Shown here piece by piece: positions 1 through 6,123 of a DNA stretch of 14,185 nt (its first letter is position 1; the number at the start of each line of letters is the position of its first letter). The position numbers and the translations under genes were made by a program. The notes under the pieces are model-generated. The model ran no database searches, was not told the origin of the DNA, and saw nothing but the letters and a program-made list of their open reading frames with translations. This stretch comes from Pseudomonadota bacterium (lineage in GTDB: Bacteria; Pseudomonadota; Alphaproteobacteria; Acetobacterales; Acetobacteraceae): positions 1 to 14,185 of the forward strand of contig JAKCCP010000054.1 of assembly GCA_021841985.1 (NCBI GenBank), written 5' to 3'.

Positions 1-2
1 CC

Positions 3-1799
3 GAATCTGACGGCGTGGAACTTCACGATGCGACGCTCACCAATGCGGCGGGCGGCGTCATTTCCGGCGCGATCGGGGTCTATGCCTCCGCCCAGGCGCT
101 CTCGGGGCAGCCTGCCGGCACCGTCATCAATGCCGGCACCATCGCGAGCACGGCCGGCACCGCCGGCACCGCGCTCGTCTTTTCCGGCGGCCACGCCGCG
201 CTGATCATCGACCCCGGCGCGGATTTCATCGGCAAGGTTACCGCGAGCGCCGCCCCGAGCGGCATCATCGAGCTTGTCTCCGCGAGCGCCGCCGGAACCA
301 TCTCCGCCCTTGGCGCGCAATTCATCGGTTTCCCGACGATCAGCGAGGATCAGGGGGCAAGCTGGACCATCGGCGGGCCGGTGATGGGCCACGAAACCTT
401 CGCCCTCGGCAGCGATGCAACGCTGAATTTCGCCAATATCGTCGAGAGCGGCAGCACGGTCGATTTTTCCCCGGGCAATTTGCTCGAAATCGGCGTGCCA
501 GGCGAGTTCGCCGGCGTTCTCGATAGTTTCGTCCCTGGCGATACCCTCGACCTCACTAGTCTTTCCTACGCCAGCGGCGACAGCGCCGCGCTCACCACCG
601 CCTCTGGCGGGCAGAGCATGCTCGATCTCATCGCCGGCAACGGCACGACGCTCGCGACGCTGGCCTTCGACGCGAGCGCGAGCGACCCGCACCCCGCCTT
701 CACTGTCGCTGCCCTCGGCGGTGGAACGGCGATCACCGAGGGCGTGCCCTGCTTTGCGCGCGGCACGCGCATTCGCACGAAGCGGGGGGAGATTGCCGTC
801 GAGGCGCTGGCGGTGGGCGATGAGGTGGTGGTGCGGGGCGGCGGCGCGCGGCCGGTGCGCTGGGTCGGGCGGCGGCGGATCGATCTCACCCGTCATCCCC
901 GCCCCGAGACGGTGTGCCCGGTCCATATCCTGCCCGATGCCTTTGCCCCCGGCGTGCCGGGGCGGGGGTTGTGGGTCTCGCCGGGGCACGCGCTCTATAT
1001 CGAGGGGGCGCTGATCCCGGCGGAGTTTCTCGTCAACGGCGCAACGATTATCCGCGAGCGGGTCGAGCGGGTCGAGTATTTCCACGTCGAGCTTGACGCG
1101 CACGCGGTGCTGTTTTCGGAGAATCTGCCCTCGGAGAGCTATCTCGACACCGGCAACCGCGGGGCCTTCGAGAATGCCGGGGCGCTGGCGCTGCATCCCG
1201 ATTTTTCCCCCCGCCACTGGAGCGCGACCTGCGTGCCGCTGGTGCTGGGCGGGGAGCGGCTGTTCGCCGCGCGGCGGCGGCTGCTCGGCCGGGTTGCCGA
1301 ACTCGGTTATGGCGCATCGGAAGACGCCGATCTGCACGTGCGCGTGGCCGGGCGGCGGAGCGAGGCGGTGCGGCGCGCGGGCGGCTGGCATTGCTTCCTG
1401 CTCCCCGCCGGGGCGCGCGAGGCGCGCATCCTCTCGCGCCCCGGCGTGCCGGCGGGGCGCGATCCCGAGACGATGGATTGTCGCACGCTCGGGGCGCAGA
1501 TCGCGGCGATTTTCCTCAACGAGACGCTGGTGCCGCTGGACAGCCCCCGCCTGCGCGCCGGCTTCTACCCGATCGAGCAGGAGGGCGCCGATGCCTGGCG
1601 CTGGAGCGACGGAGAGGGCCTGCTCGCCCTCCCCGCTTGCACCGAACCCACCGCGCTGCGGCTGCGAATCGCCAACATGCTCCCCGGCTGGCGGCGCCCC
1701 CGACGCCTCCATGCGCCGGTCCAAGGATCAAATGCTGTTGATGGAATGCCCGCCATCGACCACCAGCGTGGCCCCGGTCATGTGCGCCCCGGCCTCTGA
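3..1799 (+). CDS. Hint-domain surface protein, 5' partial
   Basis: The reading frame is open from base 3 with no start in view, so the gene begins upstream; residues here are counted from the in-frame GTG at 15. Residues 1-240 are Gly/Ala/Thr-rich and contain solenoid-like units (INAGTIAST, SGGHAALIIDPGADF, ASGDSAAL), as in secreted adhesin-like or autotransporter-like proteins. A Hint_2-type domain begins at Cys246 (VPCFARGTRIRT) and continues through ALAVGDEVV and SPGHALYI (His325), ending near residue 385. Hint domains are the self-cleaving fold shared by inteins and Hedgehog, and Cys246 sits where the nucleophile is expected. The job of bacterial Hint_2 proteins is largely unknown. Residues 390-570 form a C-terminal region I do not recognise. 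The last 23 codons lie antisense to the end of the SDR gene at 1728, so the natural stop may have been lost. The family call is firm; cleavage activity and surface location are inferred. Confidence 0.85.
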   Translation, partial: ESDGVELHDATLTNAAGGVISGAIGVYASAQALSGQPAGTVINAGTIASTAGTAGTALVFSGGHAALIIDPGADFIGKVTASAAPSGIIELVSASAAGTISALGAQFIGFPTISEDQGASWTIGGPVMGHETFALGSDATLNFANIVESGSTVDFSPGNLLEIGVPGEFAGVLDSFVPGDTLDLTSLSYASGDSAALTTASGGQSMLDLIAGNGTTLATLAFDASASDPHPAFTVAALGGGTAITEGVPCFARGTRIRTKRGEIAVEALAVGDEVVVRGGGARPVRWVGRRRIDLTRHPRPETVCPVHILPDAFAPGVPGRGLWVSPGHALYIEGALIPAEFLVNGATIIRERVERVEYFHVELDAHAVLFSENLPSESYLDTGNRGAFENAGALALHPDFSPRHWSATCVPLVLGGERLFAARRRLLGRVAELGYGASEDADLHVRVAGRRSEAVRRAGGWHCFLLPAGAREARILSRPGVPAGRDPETMDCRTLGAQIAAIFLNETLVPLDSPRLRAGFYPIEQEGADAWRWSDGEGLLALPACTEPTALRLRIANMLPGWRRPRRLHAPVQGSNAVDGMPAIDHQRGPGHVRPGL

Positions 1800-2516
1800 G
1801 GCGAGCAACAGCAGCGGACCGGCGAGATCGCGCGGCTGGCCGAGGCGGCGCTGCGGGATGCGCTTGATCATTGCCTGGCCGGGCGGGGTGGCGAAAAATC
1901 CGGCATTGATCGCGGTCTCGACATAGCCCGGCGCCAGCGCGTTGACGCGGATCTGATGCCGCGCCAGCTCGATCGCCAAGCTGCGGGTAAGATGCAGCAG
2001 CCCGGCCTTGGCGGCGGTATAGGACGCAAGATTGGCGATCACCCGCAGACCCAGGATGGAGGCGATATTGATGATGCTGCCACCCCGTCTGGTGGCGATC
2101 AGGTGCCGCGCCGCCTCGCGCGCCACCAGAAACGCGCCGCGCAAATTCACCGCCATCACCGCGTCCCAGTCCTCCATCGCGAGATCGAGGGCGGGGCCGG
2201 GGGCGGCGATGCCGGCGTTGTTGACGACGATGTCCGCGACCACCCCGCGCGCCGCGAGTTCGTCGAAACAGGCGCGGATCGAGGCGGCGTCCGCGACGTC
2301 GAGCCGCACCGCGAGGGCGGGGTCGCCCAGCCGGTCGGCCTCGGCGGTGAGGCGATCCTCCCGCCGCGCTGCCAGGATGACCCGCGCGCCGGCCTCGTGG
2401 AGCACCTGCGCGAAAGTCAGGCCCAGCCCGCTTGAGGCGCCGGTGATCAGTGCCGTGTGGCCCTTGAGGGAAAACATCTCATTCACCGAGAGCGTCTCGG
2501 CGCTGGCCGTGATCAT
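1728..2516 (-). CDS. SDR family NAD(P)-dependent oxidoreductase
   Basis: This is a 262-aa classical short-chain dehydrogenase. It shows the Rossmann glycine motif TGASSGLG (25-32), NNAG (99-102), the catalytic triad Ser153, Tyr166 and Lys170 (YTAAK), and a C-terminal substrate loop ending VVDGGHSINSI. Arg51-Arg52 after the second beta strand favour NADP(H). The family includes FabG-type 3-oxoacyl-ACP reductases and sugar or alcohol dehydrogenases, and the sequence alone does not fix the substrate. I chose the ATG at 2516 because it overlaps the deacetylase stop (ATGA) and has a GGGGG stretch 8 nt upstream; a later Met14 precedes the conserved fold and is an alternative. It is second in a minus-strand operon with the deacetylase and probably translationally coupled to it. 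Its position beside an ACP/dehydratase cassette makes ketoreduction of an ACP- or CoA-bound acyl chain a reasonable guess, but only a guess. Confidence 0.93.
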   Translation of the reverse strand: MITASAETLSVNEMFSLKGHTALITGASSGLGLTFAQVLHEAGARVILAARREDRLTAEADRLGDPALAVRLDVADAASIRACFDELAARGVVADIVVNNAGIAAPGPALDLAMEDWDAVMAVNLRGAFLVAREAARHLIATRRGGSIINIASILGLRVIANLASYTAAKAGLLHLTRSLAIELARHQIRVNALAPGYVETAINAGFFATPPGQAMIKRIPQRRLGQPRDLAGPLLLLASEAGAHMTGATLVVDGGHSINSI

Positions 2517-3478
2517 GGCTTTTTCCCCCTGGCTATCTCTCCCTGGCGCTGGGCGCGCCATTGAAACACCTCCACCGTCGTCTCCTCGAGCCGCGCGCCG
2601 AGCGGCGGCGCGGGGTTGGCCGCGAGCAGCGTCCAGCGCCGCAACGTCGCGGCGCGGTTGTAGTGCAGCATGAGGCTCGCGAACAGGCCAAGTCCCCGCC
2701 AGAGCGCGAGAGGCGCCTCGGTATCGATGTCGTAGGGATGGCAATAGGTCCAGAGCATCTGGCCGGCGAGCCGGCTGGCCAGGCGGCTGGCGTCATGTTC
2801 GGGAATGACCCGGAGATACATGCCGCCCAGAAGCGGCAGGAACCGCCCGGCGAGCCGCACCACCGGCACCGGACACTCGATCAATCCGCACGGCCAGCGG
2901 AAGGGCACGCGCGGCGCGCCTGGCCAGCCACCGATCCAGGCCGGGCCGGGCACCACGCTCGAAGAATAGGTGAAGCCGGCGGCGTGGAGGGCCTCGATGG
3001 CGAAGGCGGCATCCGGGCGGAGCGAGAACAGGGGCGCGCGGAAACCCTGTACCGGGCTCCCCGTCAGATCCTCGAGCCGGGCCTTCGCCGCCGCCATGCC
3101 GCTGGCGAATTCGCCCACCGCGCGGCGCGCGAGGGGAATATGGCGATCGCCGTGCGAGCCGATTTCGTGGCCACGCGCGGCGATCTCGCGCACCAGGGCG
3201 GGGGTAGCGCGCGCCATCTCATCGGTGGTAAAAAATGTCCCGCTGATCCCGCGCGCATCGAGGAAATCGACGAGCCGCAGGGTCGGCGCCGTGGCCTCGT
3301 CGGGCCCCGCGCCCGGCGCGGGGGGGTGTTCGACATCGACGGTGAAGCTCACCGGCCCGGGCGCCAGCGCTCTTGCCGCCGCGCTGGAATGGCTGGACAA
3401 CGCGGCGCCCGGTTTCACATAACAGGAATACGCTGGCGCGCGCGACAGGCCGCCCGATAGTGAAGTTTCAGCCGTCAA
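2513..3478 (-). CDS. Polysaccharide deacetylase family protein (NodB-like)
   Basis: This 321-aa protein carries NodB/CE4 deacetylase motifs: SFTVDVEH (Asp48, motif 1), GTFFTTDE near 80-87, HEIGSHGDRH with metal-ligand pair His109 and His113, GFRAPLFS (Arg147) and a late CHPYDID motif. DVE in motif 1 and RAPLFS recall the exosortase-associated/DUF3473 type of deacetylase, which removes N-acetyl groups from polysaccharides or glycan precursors. No signal peptide is visible, so a cytoplasmic location is likely. The start taken is a TTG at 3478 with a GGAGAGG Shine-Dalgarno sequence four bases upstream. An in-frame GTG at 3418 (Val21) is an alternative and would leave an 86-nt intergenic gap. It is first in an operon with the SDR (ATGA overlap) and divergent from the acyl carrier protein gene only 26 nt away, which suggests shared control with the lipid/polyene cassette. 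Substrate unknown. Confidence 0.9.
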   Translation of the reverse strand: MTAETSLSGGLSRAPAYSCYVKPGAALSSHSSAAARALAPGPVSFTVDVEHPPAPGAGPDEATAPTLRLVDFLDARGISGTFFTTDEMARATPALVREIAARGHEIGSHGDRHIPLARRAVGEFASGMAAAKARLEDLTGSPVQGFRAPLFSLRPDAAFAIEALHAAGFTYSSSVVPGPAWIGGWPGAPRVPFRWPCGLIECPVPVVRLAGRFLPLLGGMYLRVIPEHDASRLASRLAGQMLWTYCHPYDIDTEAPLALWRGLGLFASLMLHYNRAATLRRWTLLAANPAPPLGARLEETTVEVFQWRAQRQGEIARGKKP

Positions 3479-3504
3479 AATGCCTCTCCAGTGACCAAGG
3501 ACCC
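3479..3504. promoter_or_regulatory. 26-nt divergent spacer with two opposing ribosome binding sites
   Basis: Between the TTG of the deacetylase and the ATG of the acyl carrier protein lie only 26 bases. They hold CCTCTCC at 3483-3489 (GGAGAGG on the minus strand, serving the deacetylase) and AAGGA at 3497-3501 (serving the ACP gene). There is no room for promoters, so each promoter must lie inside the opposite gene if the TTG start is right. I see no convincing -35/-10 pair for either direction. Confidence 0.5.
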
Positions 3505-3795
3505 ATGAACCAGCCCATCACCCTCTCCGAGACCGCCGCCCGCGCGCTCGAAAACGAGCTTGCTCACCTCATCGTGGAGGTGCTGCATCTCGAGAACAAG
3601 CCCGAGTCCCTCGACCCGCTGGCGCCCCTGTTCGGCGAGGGGCTGGGGCTCGATTCGATCGACGCCCTCGAACTGGCGCTGGCCATCTCGCGCCGCTTCG
3701 GCATCGAGCTGAAATCCGACGACGAACGCAATCGCCAGATTTTTGCCAGCCTGCGCGCCCTCGCCGGGCATATCGCGGCCCATCGCACCAAATAG
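3505..3795 (+). CDS. Acyl carrier protein
   Basis: This 96-aa protein is a stand-alone acyl carrier protein. The phosphopantetheine attachment motif GLGLDSIDALEL places the modified serine at residue 51, within the usual four-helix PP-binding fold; acidic residues are spread through helices 1-3. It would carry acyl intermediates as thioesters in the cytoplasm. AAGGA at 3497-3501 supports the ATG at 3505. It opens a plus-strand run with an AMP-ligase, a hotdog dehydratase, a LolA-like protein and an MMPL exporter. It is therefore most likely a dedicated secondary-metabolism carrier like those of aryl-polyene (ApeE/ApeF-type) loci, not the housekeeping AcpP, which is normally beside fabG/fabF. 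The carrier call is firm; the dedicated role is inferred from context. Confidence 0.92.
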   Translation: MNQPITLSETAARALENELAHLIVEVLHLENKPESLDPLAPLFGEGLGLDSIDALELALAISRRFGIELKSDDERNRQIFASLRALAGHIAAHRTK

Positions 3796-3844
3796 CACGC
3801 GCCATGCGCCCCCTCCCGCGCGCCCGCTCCGCTCCCGCCCGACC

Positions 3845-5215
3845 ATGACAGCGCCTCCCTTCGCGCTGCTGCAACGTGGTCCCGAAGCGGCGTTGTTCCA
3901 GACCCCGGAGGGCCAGGTGGTTCGCGCCGGCGCGTTTCTCGCCGCGGCGGCGCGCCTGGCCCAGCGTCTGCCGCCGGGGGTCGCGGTGCTCAATCTCTGC
4001 GAGCAGCGCCTCGGCTTCGCCCTCGGCTTCGCCGCCGCCCTCCTCCGCGGCCAGCTCTCCCTGCTCTCGGCCGACCGCTCGCCCGCGCGCCTCGCGGCCC
4101 TGGTGGCGCAAGCCCAGGGGGGGCAAACCCAGGGGGTGGTCGTGTTGAGCGAGAACGCGCCGCCTGCCCTCATTCATGCGTCTATTCACGTCGAGCCCCG
4201 TGTCTGCGAAGGCGCGCGCGCGGTGGAAAACCCAGTCATCCCGCCGGAGCGGGTGGTCGCGCGGGTGTTCACCTCGGGCAGCACCGGGGCGCCGGTGCCG
4301 CACGAGAAAACCTGGGGTGCGCTCACGACGCGGAGTGCGGCGGCCTGCGCGCGTTTCGGCCTTGCCGCCGATGGCCCGGTCTCGATCGTCGGCACGGTGC
4401 CGGCGCAGCATATGTATGGTTTCGAGACGACGCTGCTGCTCGCCTTCCACGCGCCTGTCAGCGTCTGGTGCGGGCCGGCTTTTTATCCCCGCGACATTGC
4501 CGCAGCGCTCGCGGCCATGCCGGCGCCGAGGATGCTCGTCACCACCCCCTTGCAGCTCCGCGCCCTGCTCGACGCCGCGATCGCGTTGCCACCGCTCGCC
4601 GGCATCATCTCGGCGACCGCGCCCCTGCCGCTCGCCCTCGCCGAACGCGCCGAGGCGCGCTGGCAGACCCGTGTGTTCGAAATTTTCGGCGCCACCGAGG
4701 CCGGCTCGATCGCCAGCCGCGCGCCCAGCGAGAGTGATATCTGGCAGGCCTATCCCGGCCTCAGCTTCGCCGCCGAACGCGCCGGGGCGGAGGACGGCTG
4801 CGTGTTGCGGGTGAGCGGGCCGTTCATGGCCCCGGTCTCCCTCGCCGACGCGGTCGAATGGCTCTCGCCCGAGAGTTTCCGCCTGCTTGGGCGGCGGAGC
4901 GATGTCGTGAAACTCGGCGGCAAGCGCGCCTCGCTCGCCGGGCTGACCCGCATCCTCACGGCCATCGAAGGGGTCGAGGATGGGATTTTTATTGCCCCCG
5001 ACGATCTCGACGCCGCCTCGAACGCCCGGCTGATCGCCTTCGTGGTGGCGCCGCGCCGCTCGGCCGATGACATCCTGGCCGCCCTGCGCCGCGAGATCGA
5101 CCCGCTCTTTCTGCCGCGCCGGGTGATCCGGCTCCAGCGCCTGCCGCGCAACGAGATCGGCAAGCTGCCGCAAGAAAACCTCATGCGCCTGGCGGTGGAA
5201 AATGGCGAGATCTGA
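3845..5215 (+). CDS. AMP-dependent acyl/aryl-acid ligase (ApeH-like)
   Basis: This is a 456-aa ANL-superfamily adenylating enzyme. The P-loop-like motif is TSGSTG (143-148), continuing as GAPVPHEKTW; the usual PK after the glycine is replaced, as is common in the aryl-polyene type of ligase. The A5 motif is FGATEAG (281-287), the hinge region is LLGRRSDVVKLGGKR (347-361), and the A10 catalytic lysine is Lys440 in NEIGKLPQE. All key elements are present, so it should be active. It would activate a carboxylic acid with ATP and load it onto the neighbouring ACP (or CoA). At about 450 residues it is shorter than typical fatty acyl-CoA synthetases and matches the aryl-polyene/flexirubin ligases. 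The ATG at 3845 follows a C-rich 49-nt spacer without a Shine-Dalgarno sequence; no better start is visible. The gene is followed after six bases by the dehydratase. The superfamily is certain, the substrate unknown. Confidence 0.9.
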   Translation: MTAPPFALLQRGPEAALFQTPEGQVVRAGAFLAAAARLAQRLPPGVAVLNLCEQRLGFALGFAAALLRGQLSLLSADRSPARLAALVAQAQGGQTQGVVVLSENAPPALIHASIHVEPRVCEGARAVENPVIPPERVVARVFTSGSTGAPVPHEKTWGALTTRSAAACARFGLAADGPVSIVGTVPAQHMYGFETTLLLAFHAPVSVWCGPAFYPRDIAAALAAMPAPRMLVTTPLQLRALLDAAIALPPLAGIISATAPLPLALAERAEARWQTRVFEIFGATEAGSIASRAPSESDIWQAYPGLSFAAERAGAEDGCVLRVSGPFMAPVSLADAVEWLSPESFRLLGRRSDVVKLGGKRASLAGLTRILTAIEGVEDGIFIAPDDLDAASNARLIAFVVAPRRSADDILAALRREIDPLFLPRRVIRLQRLPRNEIGKLPQENLMRLAVENGEI

Positions 5216-5221
5216 TCCGGC

Positions 5222-5545
5222 ATGATGGCGGCGCTCTTTTCGGCCCAGGGGAGGTTCACCATCCCGCCGACGCACCCGGCCTTCGCCGGGCATTTTCCCG
5301 GCCAGCCGATGCTGCCGGGGGTGGTGCTGCTCGATCTGATCCAGGCCGAGGCCGATCTCGCCGCCCATGGATTGATCCTCACCGGCATCGCTCAGGTGAA
5401 ATTCCTCCGCCCGGTGCGCCCCGGCGAGGTGGTGACCTTCGCCCTTGCCGAGCAGGCCGGGCGACAGCTTGCGATCGTCGCCGCGACGCAAGCGGGGCCG
5501 GTGCTGCGCGGGCAGCTCATCCTCGGCGATCGTGCCCGGCCATGA
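5222..5545 (+). CDS. ApeI/FabZ-like hotdog dehydratase
   Basis: This short (107 aa) protein has the hotdog-fold signature THPAFAGHFPGQPMLPGVVLLD. His24 in GHFPG matches the catalytic histidine of FabZ/FabA-type 3-hydroxyacyl-ACP dehydratases. The FabZ glutamate position (PGVLIVEA) reads Asp38 here (PGVVLLDL), which is the usual look of the ApeI-type dehydratases in aryl-polyene loci. It should remove water from 3-hydroxyacyl-ACP to form trans double bonds, probably on the carrier encoded at 3505. Its start (ATGATG at 5222) is six bases after the ligase stop, and its TGA overlaps the next start as ATGA, so it is translationally coupled on both sides. The fold is clear; the exact substrate is inferred from the neighbours. 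Confidence 0.88.
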   Translation: MMAALFSAQGRFTIPPTHPAFAGHFPGQPMLPGVVLLDLIQAEADLAAHGLILTGIAQVKFLRPVRPGEVVTFALAEQAGRQLAIVAATQAGPVLRGQLILGDRARP

Positions 5546-6123
5546 GGTGGCGCGCCGGGTCCGGCGTTTTCCTCCTCGCCCTCGCCGCCTGGCCGGCCCT
5601 CGCCGGGAGCGGCGAGGCGCTCACCATCGGGGCGCTGATGGCCCAACTGGGCACGGTCACGGAAAGCCACGCGCGCTTTGCGGAAACCAAGACCGTGGGA
5701 GCGCTCTCGGCGCCGATCGAGACATCTGGGACGCTGTTCTATCGCCGCCCCGACCACCTCGAAAAAATCACGTTCCCGCCGCATTCGGAACAATTGGTGG
5801 TCGAGGGGGGGAAACTGCGCCTCAGCCTGCCAGGAGCGGCGCCACAGGAACTCGATCTGGCCCGCGCTCCCCCCATCGCCGCCCTGGTCGAGGCCATCCG
5901 CGCCACGCTCGCCGGCGATCTTGCCGCGTTGCAGCGCGACTACAGCGTTGGGTTGGACGGCAATGCGGCGGATTGGCATCTCACCCTGGTGCCGAGCGAT
6001 CCGGAGGTTGCGCGGTTTTTGCGCGCCGCCCGCCTTTCGGGAACCGGGCATGAGTTGCGCGAGGTCAGCTTTACCCAGGCCAACGGCGATACCAGCGTCA
6101 TGCGCATCACCCCCCTGCCATGA
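5542..6123 (+). CDS. LolA-like outer-membrane lipoprotein carrier family protein
   Basis: This 193-aa protein starts with a signal peptide (MRWR, a hydrophobic stretch, then a likely cut after WPALA at residue 21) and lacks a lipobox cysteine, so it should be soluble in the periplasm. The mature part has the LolA-family pattern: a helix, then strands with FAETKTV (47-53), SGTLFYRRPDHLEKIT and EQLVVEGGKLRLS. The housekeeping LolA ferries lipoproteins to the outer membrane. Copies beside MMPL exporters in aryl-polyene/flexirubin loci are thought to pass the exported lipid-like product through the periplasm. It overlaps the dehydratase stop and the exporter start by four bases each (ATGA), which fits a machine made in fixed proportion with the exporter. 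It is divergent enough that I rely on both motifs and context for the family call. Confidence 0.8.
   Translation: MRWRAGSGVFLLALAAWPALAGSGEALTIGALMAQLGTVTESHARFAETKTVGALSAPIETSGTLFYRRPDHLEKITFPPHSEQLVVEGGKLRLSLPGAAPQELDLARAPPIAALVEAIRATLAGDLAALQRDYSVGLDGNAADWHLTLVPSDPEVARFLRAARLSGTGHELREVSFTQANGDTSVMRITPLP

Noticed and set aside
2517..2744. 76-residue N-terminal extension of the SDR
   Set aside because: It is an out-of-frame read of the deacetylase end; the ATG at 2516 has a ribosome binding site and the ATGA overlap.
3450..3478. TTGACG on the minus strand as a deacetylase promoter -35
   Set aside because: No -10-like hexamer lies 16-18 bp away (GGGCGG there); the only TATC is 13 bp away.
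3796..3844. C-rich 49-nt spacer between the ACP and ligase genes as a regulatory element
   Set aside because: No ribosome binding site, hairpin or promoter pattern could be recognised; it seems a plain spacer.
3569..5491. 640-aa minus-strand open frame opposite the ACP/ligase/dehydratase genes
   Set aside because: It is Arg/Gly/Glu-rich with no family motif and is the antisense shadow of three well-supported genes in GC-rich DNA.
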